The notes: generated from the letters alone by a model not told the origin. A stretch of 25,757 nt of DNA from JBKQHQ01 sp052148715 (GCA_052148715.1 JBKQHQ010000226.1:1-25757), one strand, 5' to 3'. Counted from the first letter of the stretch, positions 5,866-14,457 are shown. Translations and numbers: made by a program.

Positions 5866-8325
5866 TCACGCGCCGGCCAGCGCCTTGGCCAGCATGAAGC
5901 CGGAGGCAACGCCGGTTCCGGCGCCGGGCCATGTCGAGGCGCCGACCATGTAGAGCGACTTGATCGGCGTGCGGTAGCGCGACCAGCCGAAGGCCGGCCG
6001 GAACAAAAAATTCTGATCGAGATGATGGCTGCCCGACAGGCTGTCGCCGCCGACGAGGTTGGGGTTCTCGCGCTCCAGGTCCAACGGTGAGCGCACCGTG
6101 CGAGCCAGCACGCTCGACCGCAGCCCCGGCGCGTAGCGCTCGATCAGGTCGAGCACCCGGTCCGCATAACTTTCCTTGACCGCGTCCCAGTCCAAGCCGG
6201 CGATGAGGCCGGCCGCATCGCCGCGAATCTGAGACGGCAAGACGCGCACCTGCACCCAGAGCACATGCCGCCCGGGCGGCGCGCGGCTCGGATCGATGGC
6301 CGTCGGCTGCCCGACGACCAGCGCCGGCTCGGCCGGCAGCAGTCCCGCGAGCGCCTCGGTGTAAGTCTTCACCATGGCGGCAAGCGACGGCGCCAGATGC
6401 ACATAGGAAAATTTTTTGAGCTCGGCGCCCGCGCTCCAATTCGGAAGGTCGGACAGCGCGAGATGAATCATCATCGTGCCGGGACCGGGACGAAGCTTGG
6501 CGAGCTGCTCGGTCGCGTTCGACGACGGTGCGGCAACGAGCCGGCCGAACAGCACGCGCGGATGGATATTGGCGATGACGGCGCGGGTCGCGGCAAGCCG
6601 CTCGCCGCTCGCAAGCGTCACGCCCTTCGCGGCGCCGTTCTCGACGTCGATGTGCGCCACCTCGGCGCCGAGCCGCACCTCGCCGCCTGCGTTCTCGATG
6701 GCGCGGACCATGGCCGAGACGATCGTGTCGGCACCGCCCTGCCCGAGCGCCATGCCGAAGCTTTGGTTCGCCATCGATTCCAGATAGGGAAACAGCGCCC
6801 CGCCGGCGACATCCGGCGAGAAATCGAGATGCATGCCCCAGACCGCCATCATCGTCTTGAGCTTGTCGTTCTCGAAATTCGCGTCGAGCCAGGCGCGCGG
6901 CGAGGTGAGCAGCAATCGCACCATGTCGGCCAACCAGGCGGTGCCCTTCGCGCGCCACGCCTTCCACATCGCGCGCAGCGCCTGCAGCGAGGGCATCGGC
7001 GACCCGAGCAGCGCAAAAATGTGCGGCGCATCGCTACCGAACGCGGCCACCATGCGCCGCCACTTTTGCGCATCCGCCGGGCTGACGGCGGCGATCCGGC
7101 CCGCGGTCGCCTCGAGGTCGCGCTCGACGCCGAGCCAGGTGCCATCGGGAAAGGCGGTCGCAAAGCAACGCTCGGCGCCGACGAGGGCGAGGCCCGAGCC
7201 GAGCAGCCGATCCTTGTGGGCGGCGAAAAACGGCGAACCGGCAAACAGGCTGAGATTCATCGCGTACAGATCATGACGGAAGCCCGGCAGCGTGATCTCG
7301 CCGGTCTTGACCGCCCCGCCCGCCGCATCGGCGCGCTCGAGCACGACCACCTTCCAACCTTTGGCCGCGAGGTGAACGGCGGCCGCGAGCCCATTGATCC
7401 CGGCGCCGACAATGATCGCGTCGTGTCGCGTCGCGCCTCGGCCGTTGGCCGGCGCGATCGGCCTTCCGGCCTTGGTGGCCAAAACGTCCGCCGATGCGTC
7501 GCGGAACAGCCAGGAGGGGTCCGGCACCGGCAAGGGGACCGCGTCGATCAGCGCCCGGGTATAGTTCGACTGCGGCGACGTGAACACCCGGCCGCATTCG
7601 CCCTCCTCGACCACCGTTCCCTCGTTGATGACGACCACCCGGTCGCAAATCGTCCGGACGACGGAGAGGTCGTGGCTGATGAAGGCAAGCGCGAGATGCA
7701 TCTCGCGCTTGAGCTCGTCGAGCAGCCGCAGCACCTGCGCCTGGGTCGATACGTCGAGGCCGGAGACGATCTCGTCAGCGAGCACGAAATCCGGCCGCAG
7801 CACCACCGCACGCGCAATGCCGACGCGCTGGCGCTGGCCGCCGGAAAGCTCGTGCGAATATCGCTCGACGGTCGCCTTCGGCAGCCCGACCCGGTCGAGC
7901 ACCTTTTGCACCAACGCCAGCGCCGCATCGTGATCCGGGGCGAGGCCATGCAGCAGCACCGGCGCGACCAGAATGCGTCCGATCGTATGCCGCGGATTGA
8001 GCGACGACATCGGATCCTGAAAGATCATCTGCATGCGCCGGCGCAACGGCCGCATCGCCGCCTCATCGTGCCCCGTGATATCGGTCCCGTCGAAGACGAC
8101 CGAGCCGGCGGACGGCTTGACGAGACCGATCAGGGTGCGCCCGAGCGTGGTCTTGCCGGAGCCGGATTCACCGACGATGCCGACCGTCTCGCCCTTGCCG
8201 ATGCGCACGTCGACGCCCTTGAGCACCGGCACGGGTTCTCGACGGACGCGAGCGAAAGGCCGCGCCGACGGCAGCGCGCCGTAGGCCACGACGAGGCCGC
8301 GCGCGACCAGAAGGTCGTCAGCCAT
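5866..8325 (-). CDS. Fusion: peptide-type ABC importer ATPase + COG1233 FAD oxidoreductase
   Basis: One continuous frame of 819 aa. ATG 8325 overlaps the preceding ATPase gene by 8 nt. Residues 1 to about 275 are a complete Opp/Dpp-type nucleotide-binding domain: Walker A GESGSGKT (52-59), Q-loop near 103, LSGGQ (160-164), Walker B VLADE (181-185, followed by IVSGLD rather than the usual PTSALD) and H-loop His218. It ends with the family tail NYTRALIDAVP. A linker of about 25 residues leads to His301, where a full phytoene-desaturase/PYROXD2-like flavoprotein begins (AIIVGAGINGLAAAVHLA, then VVVLERADAAGG) and ends with GASTWPGAGTGVASGFMLAKAL. That half is about 519 aa, the size of free-standing relatives such as the paralogue at 18799-20376. 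No ATG lies in the linker. An ACG at 7429-7431, four nt after GAGG, is one change from ATG and could mark a lost start. Either this is a true fusion or the sequence lost a stop/start by error. Confidence 0.9.
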   Translation of the reverse strand: MADDLLVARGLVVAYGALPSARPFARVRREPVPVLKGVDVRIGKGETVGIVGESGSGKTTLGRTLIGLVKPSAGSVVFDGTDITGHDEAAMRPLRRRMQMIFQDPMSSLNPRHTIGRILVAPVLLHGLAPDHDAALALVQKVLDRVGLPKATVERYSHELSGGQRQRVGIARAVVLRPDFVLADEIVSGLDVSTQAQVLRLLDELKREMHLALAFISHDLSVVRTICDRVVVINEGTVVEEGECGRVFTSPQSNYTRALIDAVPLPVPDPSWLFRDASADVLATKAGRPIAPANGRGATRHDAIIVGAGINGLAAAVHLAAKGWKVVVLERADAAGGAVKTGEITLPGFRHDLYAMNLSLFAGSPFFAAHKDRLLGSGLALVGAERCFATAFPDGTWLGVERDLEATAGRIAAVSPADAQKWRRMVAAFGSDAPHIFALLGSPMPSLQALRAMWKAWRAKGTAWLADMVRLLLTSPRAWLDANFENDKLKTMMAVWGMHLDFSPDVAGGALFPYLESMANQSFGMALGQGGADTIVSAMVRAIENAGGEVRLGAEVAHIDVENGAAKGVTLASGERLAATRAVIANIHPRVLFGRLVAAPSSNATEQLAKLRPGPGTMMIHLALSDLPNWSAGAELKKFSYVHLAPSLAAMVKTYTEALAGLLPAEPALVVGQPTAIDPSRAPPGRHVLWVQVRVLPSQIRGDAAGLIAGLDWDAVKESYADRVLDLIERYAPGLRSSVLARTVRSPLDLERENPNLVGGDSLSGSHHLDQNFLFRPAFGWSRYRTPIKSLYMVGASTWPGAGTGVASGFMLAKALAGA

Positions 8326-9214
8326 GATGGGCGGTACGGTTCGCGGTGTCCGTGTCCCATGCGGCAATCTCACGGCGAAGCGCGCCGGTGACCGAGGATG
8401 GGATCGGCTCCAGCCCGGTGTTCGGCCGGTCGTAACGCGGGCTCGCGGCAAGGAGCGCCTGCGTGTACGGGTGGCGTGGGAACGTGAGCAGCTCGGCGCT
8501 CGTCCCCTGCTCCATCACCTTGCCCATGTAGAGCACGGTCACACGGTCGCAGATATTGGCGACAACGCCGAGATCGTGCGACACGAACAGGACGCTTGTT
8601 CCGTAACGCTCCTGCATCGTGCGGATCAGTCGGAGAATCTGCTTCTGCACCGTGACATCGAGGGCGGTGGTCGGTTCATCGGCGACGACGAGCTTCGGCT
8701 CGAGCGAGAACGCGGCGGCGATCAGCACCCGCTGGCGCATGCCGCCGGAGAGCTGATGCGGGTAAGCGTGCAGCACCCGTTCCGGATCGCGGATCTGCAC
8801 CTCTTCGAGCAGCACGGCCGCGCGCGCATTCGCCTCCTTCACCGACAGGCCCCGTTGGCGGCGCAATCCGTCGGTCAATTGCCGATCGATCCGCCGGGCC
8901 GGATTGAGCGCGGACAACGGGTCCTGCGGGATCAGTGCGATCTCGCGGCCGAGCAGCGTGCGCAAGGCATGCGAGGGAAGCGACAACAGATCGACGCCCT
9001 CGAAATCGACGCGGCCGGCGGTGACCTTCACTTGCGAGGGAATCATGCCGAGGATCGCCTTGACGATCGTCGACTTGCCGGCGCCGCTCTCGCCGACGAT
9101 CCCGTGCACCTCGCCGAGGCCGACGGCGAGCGAGACGCCGCGCAGGATCGGCGCGTTGCCGTCGCGCAGCGAGATCGCGCTCAGGCCTTCGACCGAGAGC
9201 CGGGCTTCCCTCAT
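8318..9214 (-). CDS. ABC importer ATP-binding protein (OppD/DppD type)
   Basis: Cytoplasmic ATPase that powers the importer encoded by this operon. The product is 298 aa. ATG 9214 overlaps the stop of the upstream permease in an ATGA (9211-9214), a strong sign of translational coupling; longer frames to 9316 would run inside the permease gene. Walker A is GESGAGKS (41-48), Q-loop LIPQDPLSALNP near 95-106, signature LSGGM (155-159), Walker B VVADEPTTALD (177-187) and the switch His in LFVSHDLGVV. The C-terminal part (HPYTQALLAASPRYD) is the oligopeptide-transporter C-terminal region. The downstream partner ATPase is the N-terminal half of the fusion protein, so the two ATPase halves would form a heterodimer as in Opp/Dpp systems. 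Confidence 0.95.
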   Translation of the reverse strand: MREARLSVEGLSAISLRDGNAPILRGVSLAVGLGEVHGIVGESGAGKSTIVKAILGMIPSQVKVTAGRVDFEGVDLLSLPSHALRTLLGREIALIPQDPLSALNPARRIDRQLTDGLRRQRGLSVKEANARAAVLLEEVQIRDPERVLHAYPHQLSGGMRQRVLIAAAFSLEPKLVVADEPTTALDVTVQKQILRLIRTMQERYGTSVLFVSHDLGVVANICDRVTVLYMGKVMEQGTSAELLTFPRHPYTQALLAASPRYDRPNTGLEPIPSSVTGALRREIAAWDTDTANRTAHHG

Positions 9215-10113
9215 CGGCGCAGCACCGGATCGAGGCTGCGGGCGAGCCCGTCGCCGAGCTGATTGAAGGCGACCACGGTCGCAAACAAAGCGACGAGCGG
9301 CGCGGCGAGCACCCACCAGGCCTGATGCACGGTCTGCCTACCCTCGGCGATCATGCCGCCCCAGGTCGGAATGTCGGACGACACCGAGAGGCCGACGAAC
9401 GACAGGATCGCTTCGACGACCACCGCAATCCCCATCTCGAGCGTGAGCAGCGCAATCAGCACCGGCACGACGTTCGGGAAGACTTCCCTGAACAGAATTG
9501 CGGCTTTGGAAAAACCGATCGTGCGCGCGGCCACGACATAATCCATCACCGCCTGCGCCATCGTCTCGGTGCGCACGACCCGGCAAAAGCGCGTCCAGTC
9601 GATGACGACGATGGCGGTAATAACCGAATGAATGCCCGCCCCCAGGATGGCGACCAGCAGGACCGAGAGCAGCACCGGCGGAAACGCCATCCAGATGTCG
9701 ACGAAGCGCGACACGACCGTGTCGACCCAGCCGCGCCGGTAGCCGGCAACAAGGCCGAGCAGCGATCCGATCAGCGCGGAAAGTCCCGCGGCGACGAACG
9801 CAACCGTCAGCGACACGCGCGTGCCGAAGATGAGCCGCGACAGCACATCGCGGCCGAGCCCATCGGTGCCCAGGAGATAGCTCGGCTCCGCCTCGGCGAA
9901 GCCCGCTGGCGGCAGGGTCGCCAGCATCAGATTCTGCTCGAGCGGGTCGTGCGGCGCGATCAGCGGCGCTGCGAGGCTCGCGACGATGAGGAAGAGGACG
10001 AAGCCGCCGGCGATGACGACCTTGGGATCGCCGGCGAGCCTGGTCGCCACTGACTTCGGACCGACCAAAGCTCCTTCGGTCGAGCCGTCCGGTGCCGCGC
10101 CTGTTGCCGCCAT
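9211..10113 (-). CDS. ABC importer permease (OppC/DppC type)
   Basis: Inner-membrane subunit, 300 aa. ATG 10113 lies 1 nt past the stop of the first permease. The N-terminal cytoplasmic tail precedes a first membrane segment (VVIAGGFVLFLIVASLAAPLI, about residues 32-52), then the OppC-type LLGTDGLGRDVLSRLIFGTRVSL stretch, a hallmark of the second permease, and four to five further segments. The EAA-like coupling helix is VVAARTIGFSKAAILFREVFPN, which docks on the ATPases. The gene ends with the ATGA overlap to the first ATPase gene. It pairs with the product of 10115-11122 to form the translocation channel. Confidence 0.95.
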   Translation of the reverse strand: MAATGAAPDGSTEGALVGPKSVATRLAGDPKVVIAGGFVLFLIVASLAAPLIAPHDPLEQNLMLATLPPAGFAEAEPSYLLGTDGLGRDVLSRLIFGTRVSLTVAFVAAGLSALIGSLLGLVAGYRRGWVDTVVSRFVDIWMAFPPVLLSVLLVAILGAGIHSVITAIVVIDWTRFCRVVRTETMAQAVMDYVVAARTIGFSKAAILFREVFPNVVPVLIALLTLEMGIAVVVEAILSFVGLSVSSDIPTWGGMIAEGRQTVHQAWWVLAAPLVALFATVVAFNQLGDGLARSLDPVLRR

Positions 10114-10114
10114 C

Positions 10115-11122
10115 TCAGCCCTGGCGTAGCCGTGGATTGAGCAGGGCGACGGCGACGTTGACCGCCAGATTGATGAGAATGAAGATCAACCCGAACAGCA
10201 AGACCAGGCCCTGGATCAGCGGAAAGTCGCGCCCGATCACCGCATCGATGGCGAGGTTGCCGATGCCCGGATAGGAGAAAATACGCTCGACGATGACCGT
10301 ACCGCCGATCAGGAAAGTGAATTGCACGCCGGTCAGCGCCAGGGTCGGAGCGATCGCGTTGCGCAACGCCTCCTGAACGATCAGCCGCAATTCGGAAAAC
10401 CCCTTGATCCGCGCGAGCAGCACGTAATCCTGGAGCATGGCCTCCTTGAGGGACTGCTTGAGGAGCCGCACGATCACGGCGGCGAGCGGCAATGCCAGCG
10501 CCAAGGTCGGCATGACCATGTGCGCCAGAATATCCGCCGCGACCGCGAACCGCCCGGTGAGGATGCTTTCGAGGAGATAGAAGCGTGTGGCAAAGCCCTC
10601 GGCAAGCGCGGGGTCGATGCGTCCGGTCAACGGCAGGACCGGCAGCGCCACCCCGAAGAGGAGGACGAGCGCGAGCGCCCAGATGAAATCCGGCACCGCC
10701 AGAAAGACGCTGTTCAAACCGTCGATCGCTGCCTCCGCGGCGGTGCGGCGCAGCAACGTTCCGGCAATGGCGATGCCGCCGCCGACGACGATCGCCACGA
10801 CCAGCGCGAGCACCGCGAGCTCGACCGTGGCGGGCAGGCGGTTGGCCAATATGTCCGTCACGTCGAGGTGCAACACGATCGAGGTGCCGAAATCGCCGAC
10901 CACGACGCCCTTGATCCAGATCCAGAACTGGGTCGGCAGCGGAGCATCGAGCCCGTAATGGGCTTTCAAGGCGGCGATGTCGGCCGGGCCCGCGCCGGGC
11001 GAGATCATCATCGAGACCGGATCGCCGGGGACAACCCGCAGCAGCACGAACACCACGACCGCCACGCCCGCGAGCGTCAGCAGCACCAAAGCCGCGCGGT
11101 TGACTACGACGGATAGCCACAT
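10115..11122 (-). CDS. ABC importer permease (OppB/DppB type)
   Basis: Inner-membrane subunit, 335 aa, from ATG 11122. The ribosome site is weak (AAGACC about 7 nt upstream), but the N-terminus MWLSVVVNRAALVLLTLAG is the usual first helix of this family. The motif LLRVVPGDPVSMM with the following helix-poor stretch and DFGTSI is typical of DppB. Six membrane segments are visible. The coupling helix DYVLLARIKGFSELRLIVQEALRNA carries the A-x-x-x-G EAA signature. It sits 143 nt downstream of the binding-protein gene with a GC-rich hairpin in the gap, so it is probably made at a lower level than the binding protein. The next permease gene begins 1 nt after its stop. Confidence 0.95.
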   Translation of the reverse strand: MWLSVVVNRAALVLLTLAGVAVVVFVLLRVVPGDPVSMMISPGAGPADIAALKAHYGLDAPLPTQFWIWIKGVVVGDFGTSIVLHLDVTDILANRLPATVELAVLALVVAIVVGGGIAIAGTLLRRTAAEAAIDGLNSVFLAVPDFIWALALVLLFGVALPVLPLTGRIDPALAEGFATRFYLLESILTGRFAVAADILAHMVMPTLALALPLAAVIVRLLKQSLKEAMLQDYVLLARIKGFSELRLIVQEALRNAIAPTLALTGVQFTFLIGGTVIVERIFSYPGIGNLAIDAVIGRDFPLIQGLVLLFGLIFILINLAVNVAVALLNPRLRQG

Positions 11123-11221
11123 GGATCGGTCTTAAAGCATTTTTTTCGGTTGGATTGAACGGCCTCTCGCTTCCTCCCCTTGGAAGGTCGCCGCAAGCTT
11201 GCAAGACAGAGCCACAGTGTC

Positions 11222-11246
11222 CCCTCCCCCGCACGGCGGGGGAGGG
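11222..11246 (-). terminator. GC-rich hairpin between binding-protein and permease genes
   Basis: Ten-bp arms CCCTCCCCCG (11222-11231) and CGGGGGAGGG (11237-11246) with a 5-nt loop, 20 nt downstream of the binding-protein stop. There is no clear T-run, so it may be a partial terminator or an mRNA-stabilising structure that sets a high binding-protein to permease ratio, as seen in other ABC operons. It also resembles the CCTCCCC repeat family elsewhere in the window. Confidence 0.5.
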
Positions 11247-11265
11247 AGCTAACGCCTTGAGCGTA

Positions 11266-12798
11266 TCAAGCCTTCGCGACGAGCGTCGGCTGCATTGCGC
11301 CGGACAGATTGGGGATCACCTTGAGGCCGGACTTGTAGACGAGCGGCTGCTCGTATTGCAGCAGCGGAATCACGTAGGCCTGCTCGGCAATGTAGCGGTC
11401 CGCGTCCTTCCAACCCTGAATTCGCTTCTTCTCGTCCTTTTCGCCCCAGAGCGGACCGACCTTGGCGTCGAGATCGTCCGAATGCCATGCCGAGTGCGGC
11501 GACTTGCTCCACATCGCAAAGCCGGTCGACGTCGTGGGATCACCGATGGCATTGCCCCAATTGTAGAAGGCAGCCGGTGCGAGCTTGTGCGACATGCGCA
11601 GCTCGAAATGCTTGGCGATGTCATAGGTCTCGATCTCGGCGTCGATCCCGACATTGCGCCACATGCCGACGATCGCCTGGATCATCTCGTAATCCTTCGG
11701 CTTGAAGCCGCGCGTGGTCTGGATCGTGAACTTGACCGGCTTCTCCTTGGAGAAGCCGCTCTCGCCGAGCAGCTTGGCGGCGAGCGCCGGGTCATAAGTC
11801 GTCTTGATGGTCTTATCGAAGGCGGCGTATTCCGGCGCCTCGAGGGTGGAGATGGGCGTGCCATAGCCGCGCAGCAGGCGCTTGATGATGCCTTCCTTGT
11901 CGATCGCGTGACTGGCGGCGAGGCGGACGTTCTTGTCGAGCATCGGTCCGATATTGGTGATGAAGATCATGCCGATATCGGAAATGCCGTTGGTGGCCCC
12001 TTTGAGGCCGGGCCTGGTTATCAGGCGATCGTATTCCTCGTAGGGAATCTCCAACGTCAGGTCCGAGGAGCCGCTTTCGATCTCGGCGACGCGGCTCGTC
12101 GCGTCGGGGACGAACTTGAACACCACGGTCTCGAAGGCCGGCTTGCGGCCCCAATATTTGGGATTGGCCTTCAGCCGCAGATAGGCATTTCCCTCATAGG
12201 CGTCGACCATGTAGGGGCCGGTGCCGATCGGCTTCTTCTCAAAGCCTTGGGGGCCGGCCTTCTCGTAATAGGCCTTCGGCAGCACGTAGCCGGTGAGGAA
12301 GGCCATCCACTTGAAGAGCACCGGATCGTACTGGACGACATCGGCGGTGATGCGGTTGCCGTCGATCTTGAAATTGTTGATCCCGGCCCAGATGAACGAC
12401 ACCGGGTTGCCAGAATCGGCCTTGCCCATGCGGGTGATCGACCACACCACGTCTTCCGGCGTGAACGGCGTGCCGTCGTGCCAGGTCACGCCGGGGCGGA
12501 CATCCATCCACGCCTTGCTCTTGTCGTCGCTCCATCCCCAGTCGGTCAGGAGCCCTGGCTCGAAGGAAAGGTCCGGCTTCTGGCCGATGAATTGGTCGAA
12601 GACCGACCGGTAGATGGCCTGGATCGTCGGGTTGACCGACGAGGGACCGACGTTCGGATCGAACGAGGGCAGATTGACGTTGTAGGCGATGGTCAGCGTG
12701 TCGCCGATGGCGGCGCTGGCCCCGCGGATTGGGGCAATCATTGACGTGACGAGGCCGCTGCCGACGGCAAGCGCCTGGCGGCGAGTGAAATTGGTCAT
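11266..12798 (-). CDS. ABC importer substrate-binding protein (SBP_bac_5 family)
   Basis: Periplasmic receptor of the importer; 510 aa, the usual length for peptide/nickel/opine-type binding proteins. ATG 12798 has AGAGGAA about 9 nt upstream. The signal sequence MTNFTRRQALAVGSGLVTSMIAP has a twin-arginine (TRRQAL) and an AxA-like cleavage zone near GASAA (residues 27-30), so Tat export is possible. The mature part shows YRSVFDQFIGQ, the family signature around VRPGVTWHDGTPFTPEDVVWSI, and KPIGTGPYMV...LKANPKYWG. The family binds peptides, opines, amines and other small molecules; the ligand cannot be read off. It heads the transport operon and lies 92 nt downstream of leader copy A (12891-12998), which also occurs ahead of the LLM monooxygenase gene. 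Confidence 0.95.
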   Translation of the reverse strand: MTNFTRRQALAVGSGLVTSMIAPIRGASAAIGDTLTIAYNVNLPSFDPNVGPSSVNPTIQAIYRSVFDQFIGQKPDLSFEPGLLTDWGWSDDKSKAWMDVRPGVTWHDGTPFTPEDVVWSITRMGKADSGNPVSFIWAGINNFKIDGNRITADVVQYDPVLFKWMAFLTGYVLPKAYYEKAGPQGFEKKPIGTGPYMVDAYEGNAYLRLKANPKYWGRKPAFETVVFKFVPDATSRVAEIESGSSDLTLEIPYEEYDRLITRPGLKGATNGISDIGMIFITNIGPMLDKNVRLAASHAIDKEGIIKRLLRGYGTPISTLEAPEYAAFDKTIKTTYDPALAAKLLGESGFSKEKPVKFTIQTTRGFKPKDYEMIQAIVGMWRNVGIDAEIETYDIAKHFELRMSHKLAPAAFYNWGNAIGDPTTSTGFAMWSKSPHSAWHSDDLDAKVGPLWGEKDEKKRIQGWKDADRYIAEQAYVIPLLQYEQPLVYKSGLKVIPNLSGAMQPTLVAKA

Positions 12799-12890
12799 GA
12801 CCGGATTCCTCTTTAGGGATGTCGTCTCGACATGTCGTCCGCCGGGCCTCGCCCAGCGCCACCGCCGGGCGTGTCAAGCAGACATCCGCG

Positions 12891-12998
12891 CAGCATATTT
12901 TAAACCTAAACAAATGCCAGAATTATTTTGAATGGGCCGGAATGCAAGGCCAAAATTCAGGCGGCCGCAGGCGGAAACAGCCGCTTTTTCCAGCACAT
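12891..12998 (-). promoter_or_regulatory. 108-bp duplicated leader, copy A
   Basis: Aligned without gaps to 14573-14680, with about 93 of 108 positions identical by eye. The 42 bp nearest the gene (12891-12932) differ at one position only. This block is AT-rich (two TATTTTRAA words at 12896 and 12924, 28 bp apart), in contrast to its GC-rich surroundings. It lies 92 nt upstream of the binding-protein start and is oriented with it, so promoter plus activator/repressor site is the simplest reading. No certain -35/-10 or sigma-54 element could be assigned. Confidence 0.65.
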
Positions 12999-13344
12999 AG
13001 AGGCTGCCCGTTGCTTTGGCGCAGGGACACAATCCGCTGGCTGCCGGGTCGCCCGCGTGCGCAGACGATGACGCCGCTAGGCATCCCCAAGCCTTAGCTT
13101 GGCGTCGATAGGGGAGCCCAAAGGCAGGCTTCGCCCGGAACATGCGCTAGCGGCTTCGAGCTCGTGAGCGAACGGACAGTGCACGCGTCTTAGATGCTCG
13201 CCTGCAATCGGCTCTCGACCATGTGACGACGCGCGTCGGCTTGATTAGTTTTCACCTCTCATCTAATATTTTAGGATTAAAACAGTAGGAAGGTTCGTCT
13301 GGTCGATGGTCGCGCAGGCGTCCGGCGAAATAAACCGAACGATC
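12999..13344. other. Non-coding stretch between leader A and the monooxygenase stop
   Basis: No gene with a credible start, ribosome site or family match was seen on either strand. An AT-rich segment lies at about 13245-13290. The stem at 13360-13380 (arms GGACTTCGC and GCGAAGTCC, loop GGA) lies just inside the 3' end of the monooxygenase gene and may form part of its transcript end. Confidence 0.5.
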
Positions 13345-14457
13345 CTATGCGGCGCGGGCGGACTTCGCGGAGCGAAGTCCCCGCGCCTCGAGGATCGGCA
13401 GCACGTTGTCGCGGAAATAGGGGAACTCCTCGGCATAATCCACGAAGGAGATCGTCGTGCCCTTGAAGCCGGTCGCATGCAGCTCGCCGATCCCCTCGGC
13501 GACCTGGTGCGGCGTGCCGACCAGCGGGAAGCCGCCATGCCCGGCTGCCATGCGGTCGCGGATCAGCGCCAGCAGGTCGTGCGGGAACGATTGAGCGTTG
13601 GCGAATTGTAAGGCGATCAGATTGTCTACGGCCACCCAGTCGGCGTGCTCGTTGGCGAAATATTGCCAGTAATCCCTGGCTTCCTTCTCGGTCGGACGGC
13701 AGACGACGTGCGCGAATGTGAGCACGTCGACGTCGCGGCCAACCGCCTTCGCCTTGGCTTTCAGGTCCTTGATTTCCGGGCCGGAGCGCGACAGGTCGAT
13801 GGCCGGAGTGAAGAGGAAATTGGCATTGCGCAACGCGAATTCGCGCCCCTCGCCCGAGCCGGCGGCATTGATGATCGCCGGGCGCTCGTCATGCCAAGGC
13901 TTCGGGGTGCCATAGCAGCCTTTGAGCTTGAAGAACTCGCCGTTCCAGTCGAATTTTCCCGCATGCGTCCAGATCTTCTGGACGACGTCGAACCATTCCT
14001 GCGCGTAGCGATATCGCCGTTCGTGGTCGGTCGGCAATTCGAGGCCAAGCGCCTCGTATTCGGGGCGGTTCCAACCGGCAACGATGTTGAGGCCGGCGCG
14101 GCCGCGGCTGATCTCGTCAATGGTCGCGATCTGCTTGGCGACGATGACCGGATTGTTGGCCGCCACATGCACGGTGGCGAACACGCTGATGTTCTTGGTT
14201 TTGGCGAGGAGAGCCGCCGCCCAGGTGATGGTTTCGAGAACGGTGCCGTGGAAATCGGTTTCGCCGCCGTAGCCGATCCACCGGGCAATCGGCAGCATGA
14301 AATCAATGCCGGCGTCATCAAGCAAGAAAGCGAGCCTCTCGTTGGCTTCCCAGGTGGCCGGCCAGCGCTCGGGCACCTTGGTGACGGTCATGCCGCCCGA
14401 GCAGTTGGTCGCAAAGGTACCCAGCACGAAATCCTTTGTCTCCAACATCCGTCTCAT
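13345..14457 (-). CDS. LLM-class flavin-dependent monooxygenase
   Basis: Bacterial-luciferase-like TIM-barrel enzyme that uses FMNH2 and O2 to oxygenate a substrate; relatives include RutA (pyrimidine ring opening), SsuD and DszA-type enzymes. The product is 370 aa from ATG 14457, with AGGGAAA about 9 nt upstream. Family marks: ARWIGYGGETDFHG, SVFATVHVAANNPVIVAKQIATIDEISRGRAGLNIVAGWNRPEYEALG, YAQEWFDVVQKIWT and the flavin-binding region around PAIINAAGSGEGREFA. The VAGWN region resembles RutA/SsuD-like proteins, but the substrate is open. It needs a flavin reductase, and none is recognised in the window. Leader copy B (14573-14680) lies 115 nt upstream and matches the leader of the ABC operon, so it probably acts in the same pathway. 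Confidence 0.93.
   Translation of the reverse strand: MRRMLETKDFVLGTFATNCSGGMTVTKVPERWPATWEANERLAFLLDDAGIDFMLPIARWIGYGGETDFHGTVLETITWAAALLAKTKNISVFATVHVAANNPVIVAKQIATIDEISRGRAGLNIVAGWNRPEYEALGLELPTDHERRYRYAQEWFDVVQKIWTHAGKFDWNGEFFKLKGCYGTPKPWHDERPAIINAAGSGEGREFALRNANFLFTPAIDLSRSGPEIKDLKAKAKAVGRDVDVLTFAHVVCRPTEKEARDYWQYFANEHADWVAVDNLIALQFANAQSFPHDLLALIRDRMAAGHGGFPLVGTPHQVAEGIGELHATGFKGTTISFVDYAEEFPYFRDNVLPILEARGLRSAKSARAA

Noticed and set aside
6265..8391. Long open frame (708 codons) on the plus strand opposite the fusion gene
   Set aside because: It is rich in Arg, His and Gly and has no family motif or ribosome site; it mirrors the codon bias of the conserved gene on the other strand.
260..11246. 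CRISPR-like array from repeated CCTCCCC hairpins
   Set aside because: Copies are scattered over kilobases with no regular spacing or spacers; they are interspersed palindromes.
12841..12932. Sigma-54 promoter in the leader (TGGCA...TTG words)
   Set aside because: The GG and GC words do not have the required -24/-12 spacing in either copy.
12874..13143. Minus-strand open frame of 89 codons overlapping leader copy A
   Set aside because: It crosses a conserved non-coding leader, has no family match and is not kept in the second leader copy.
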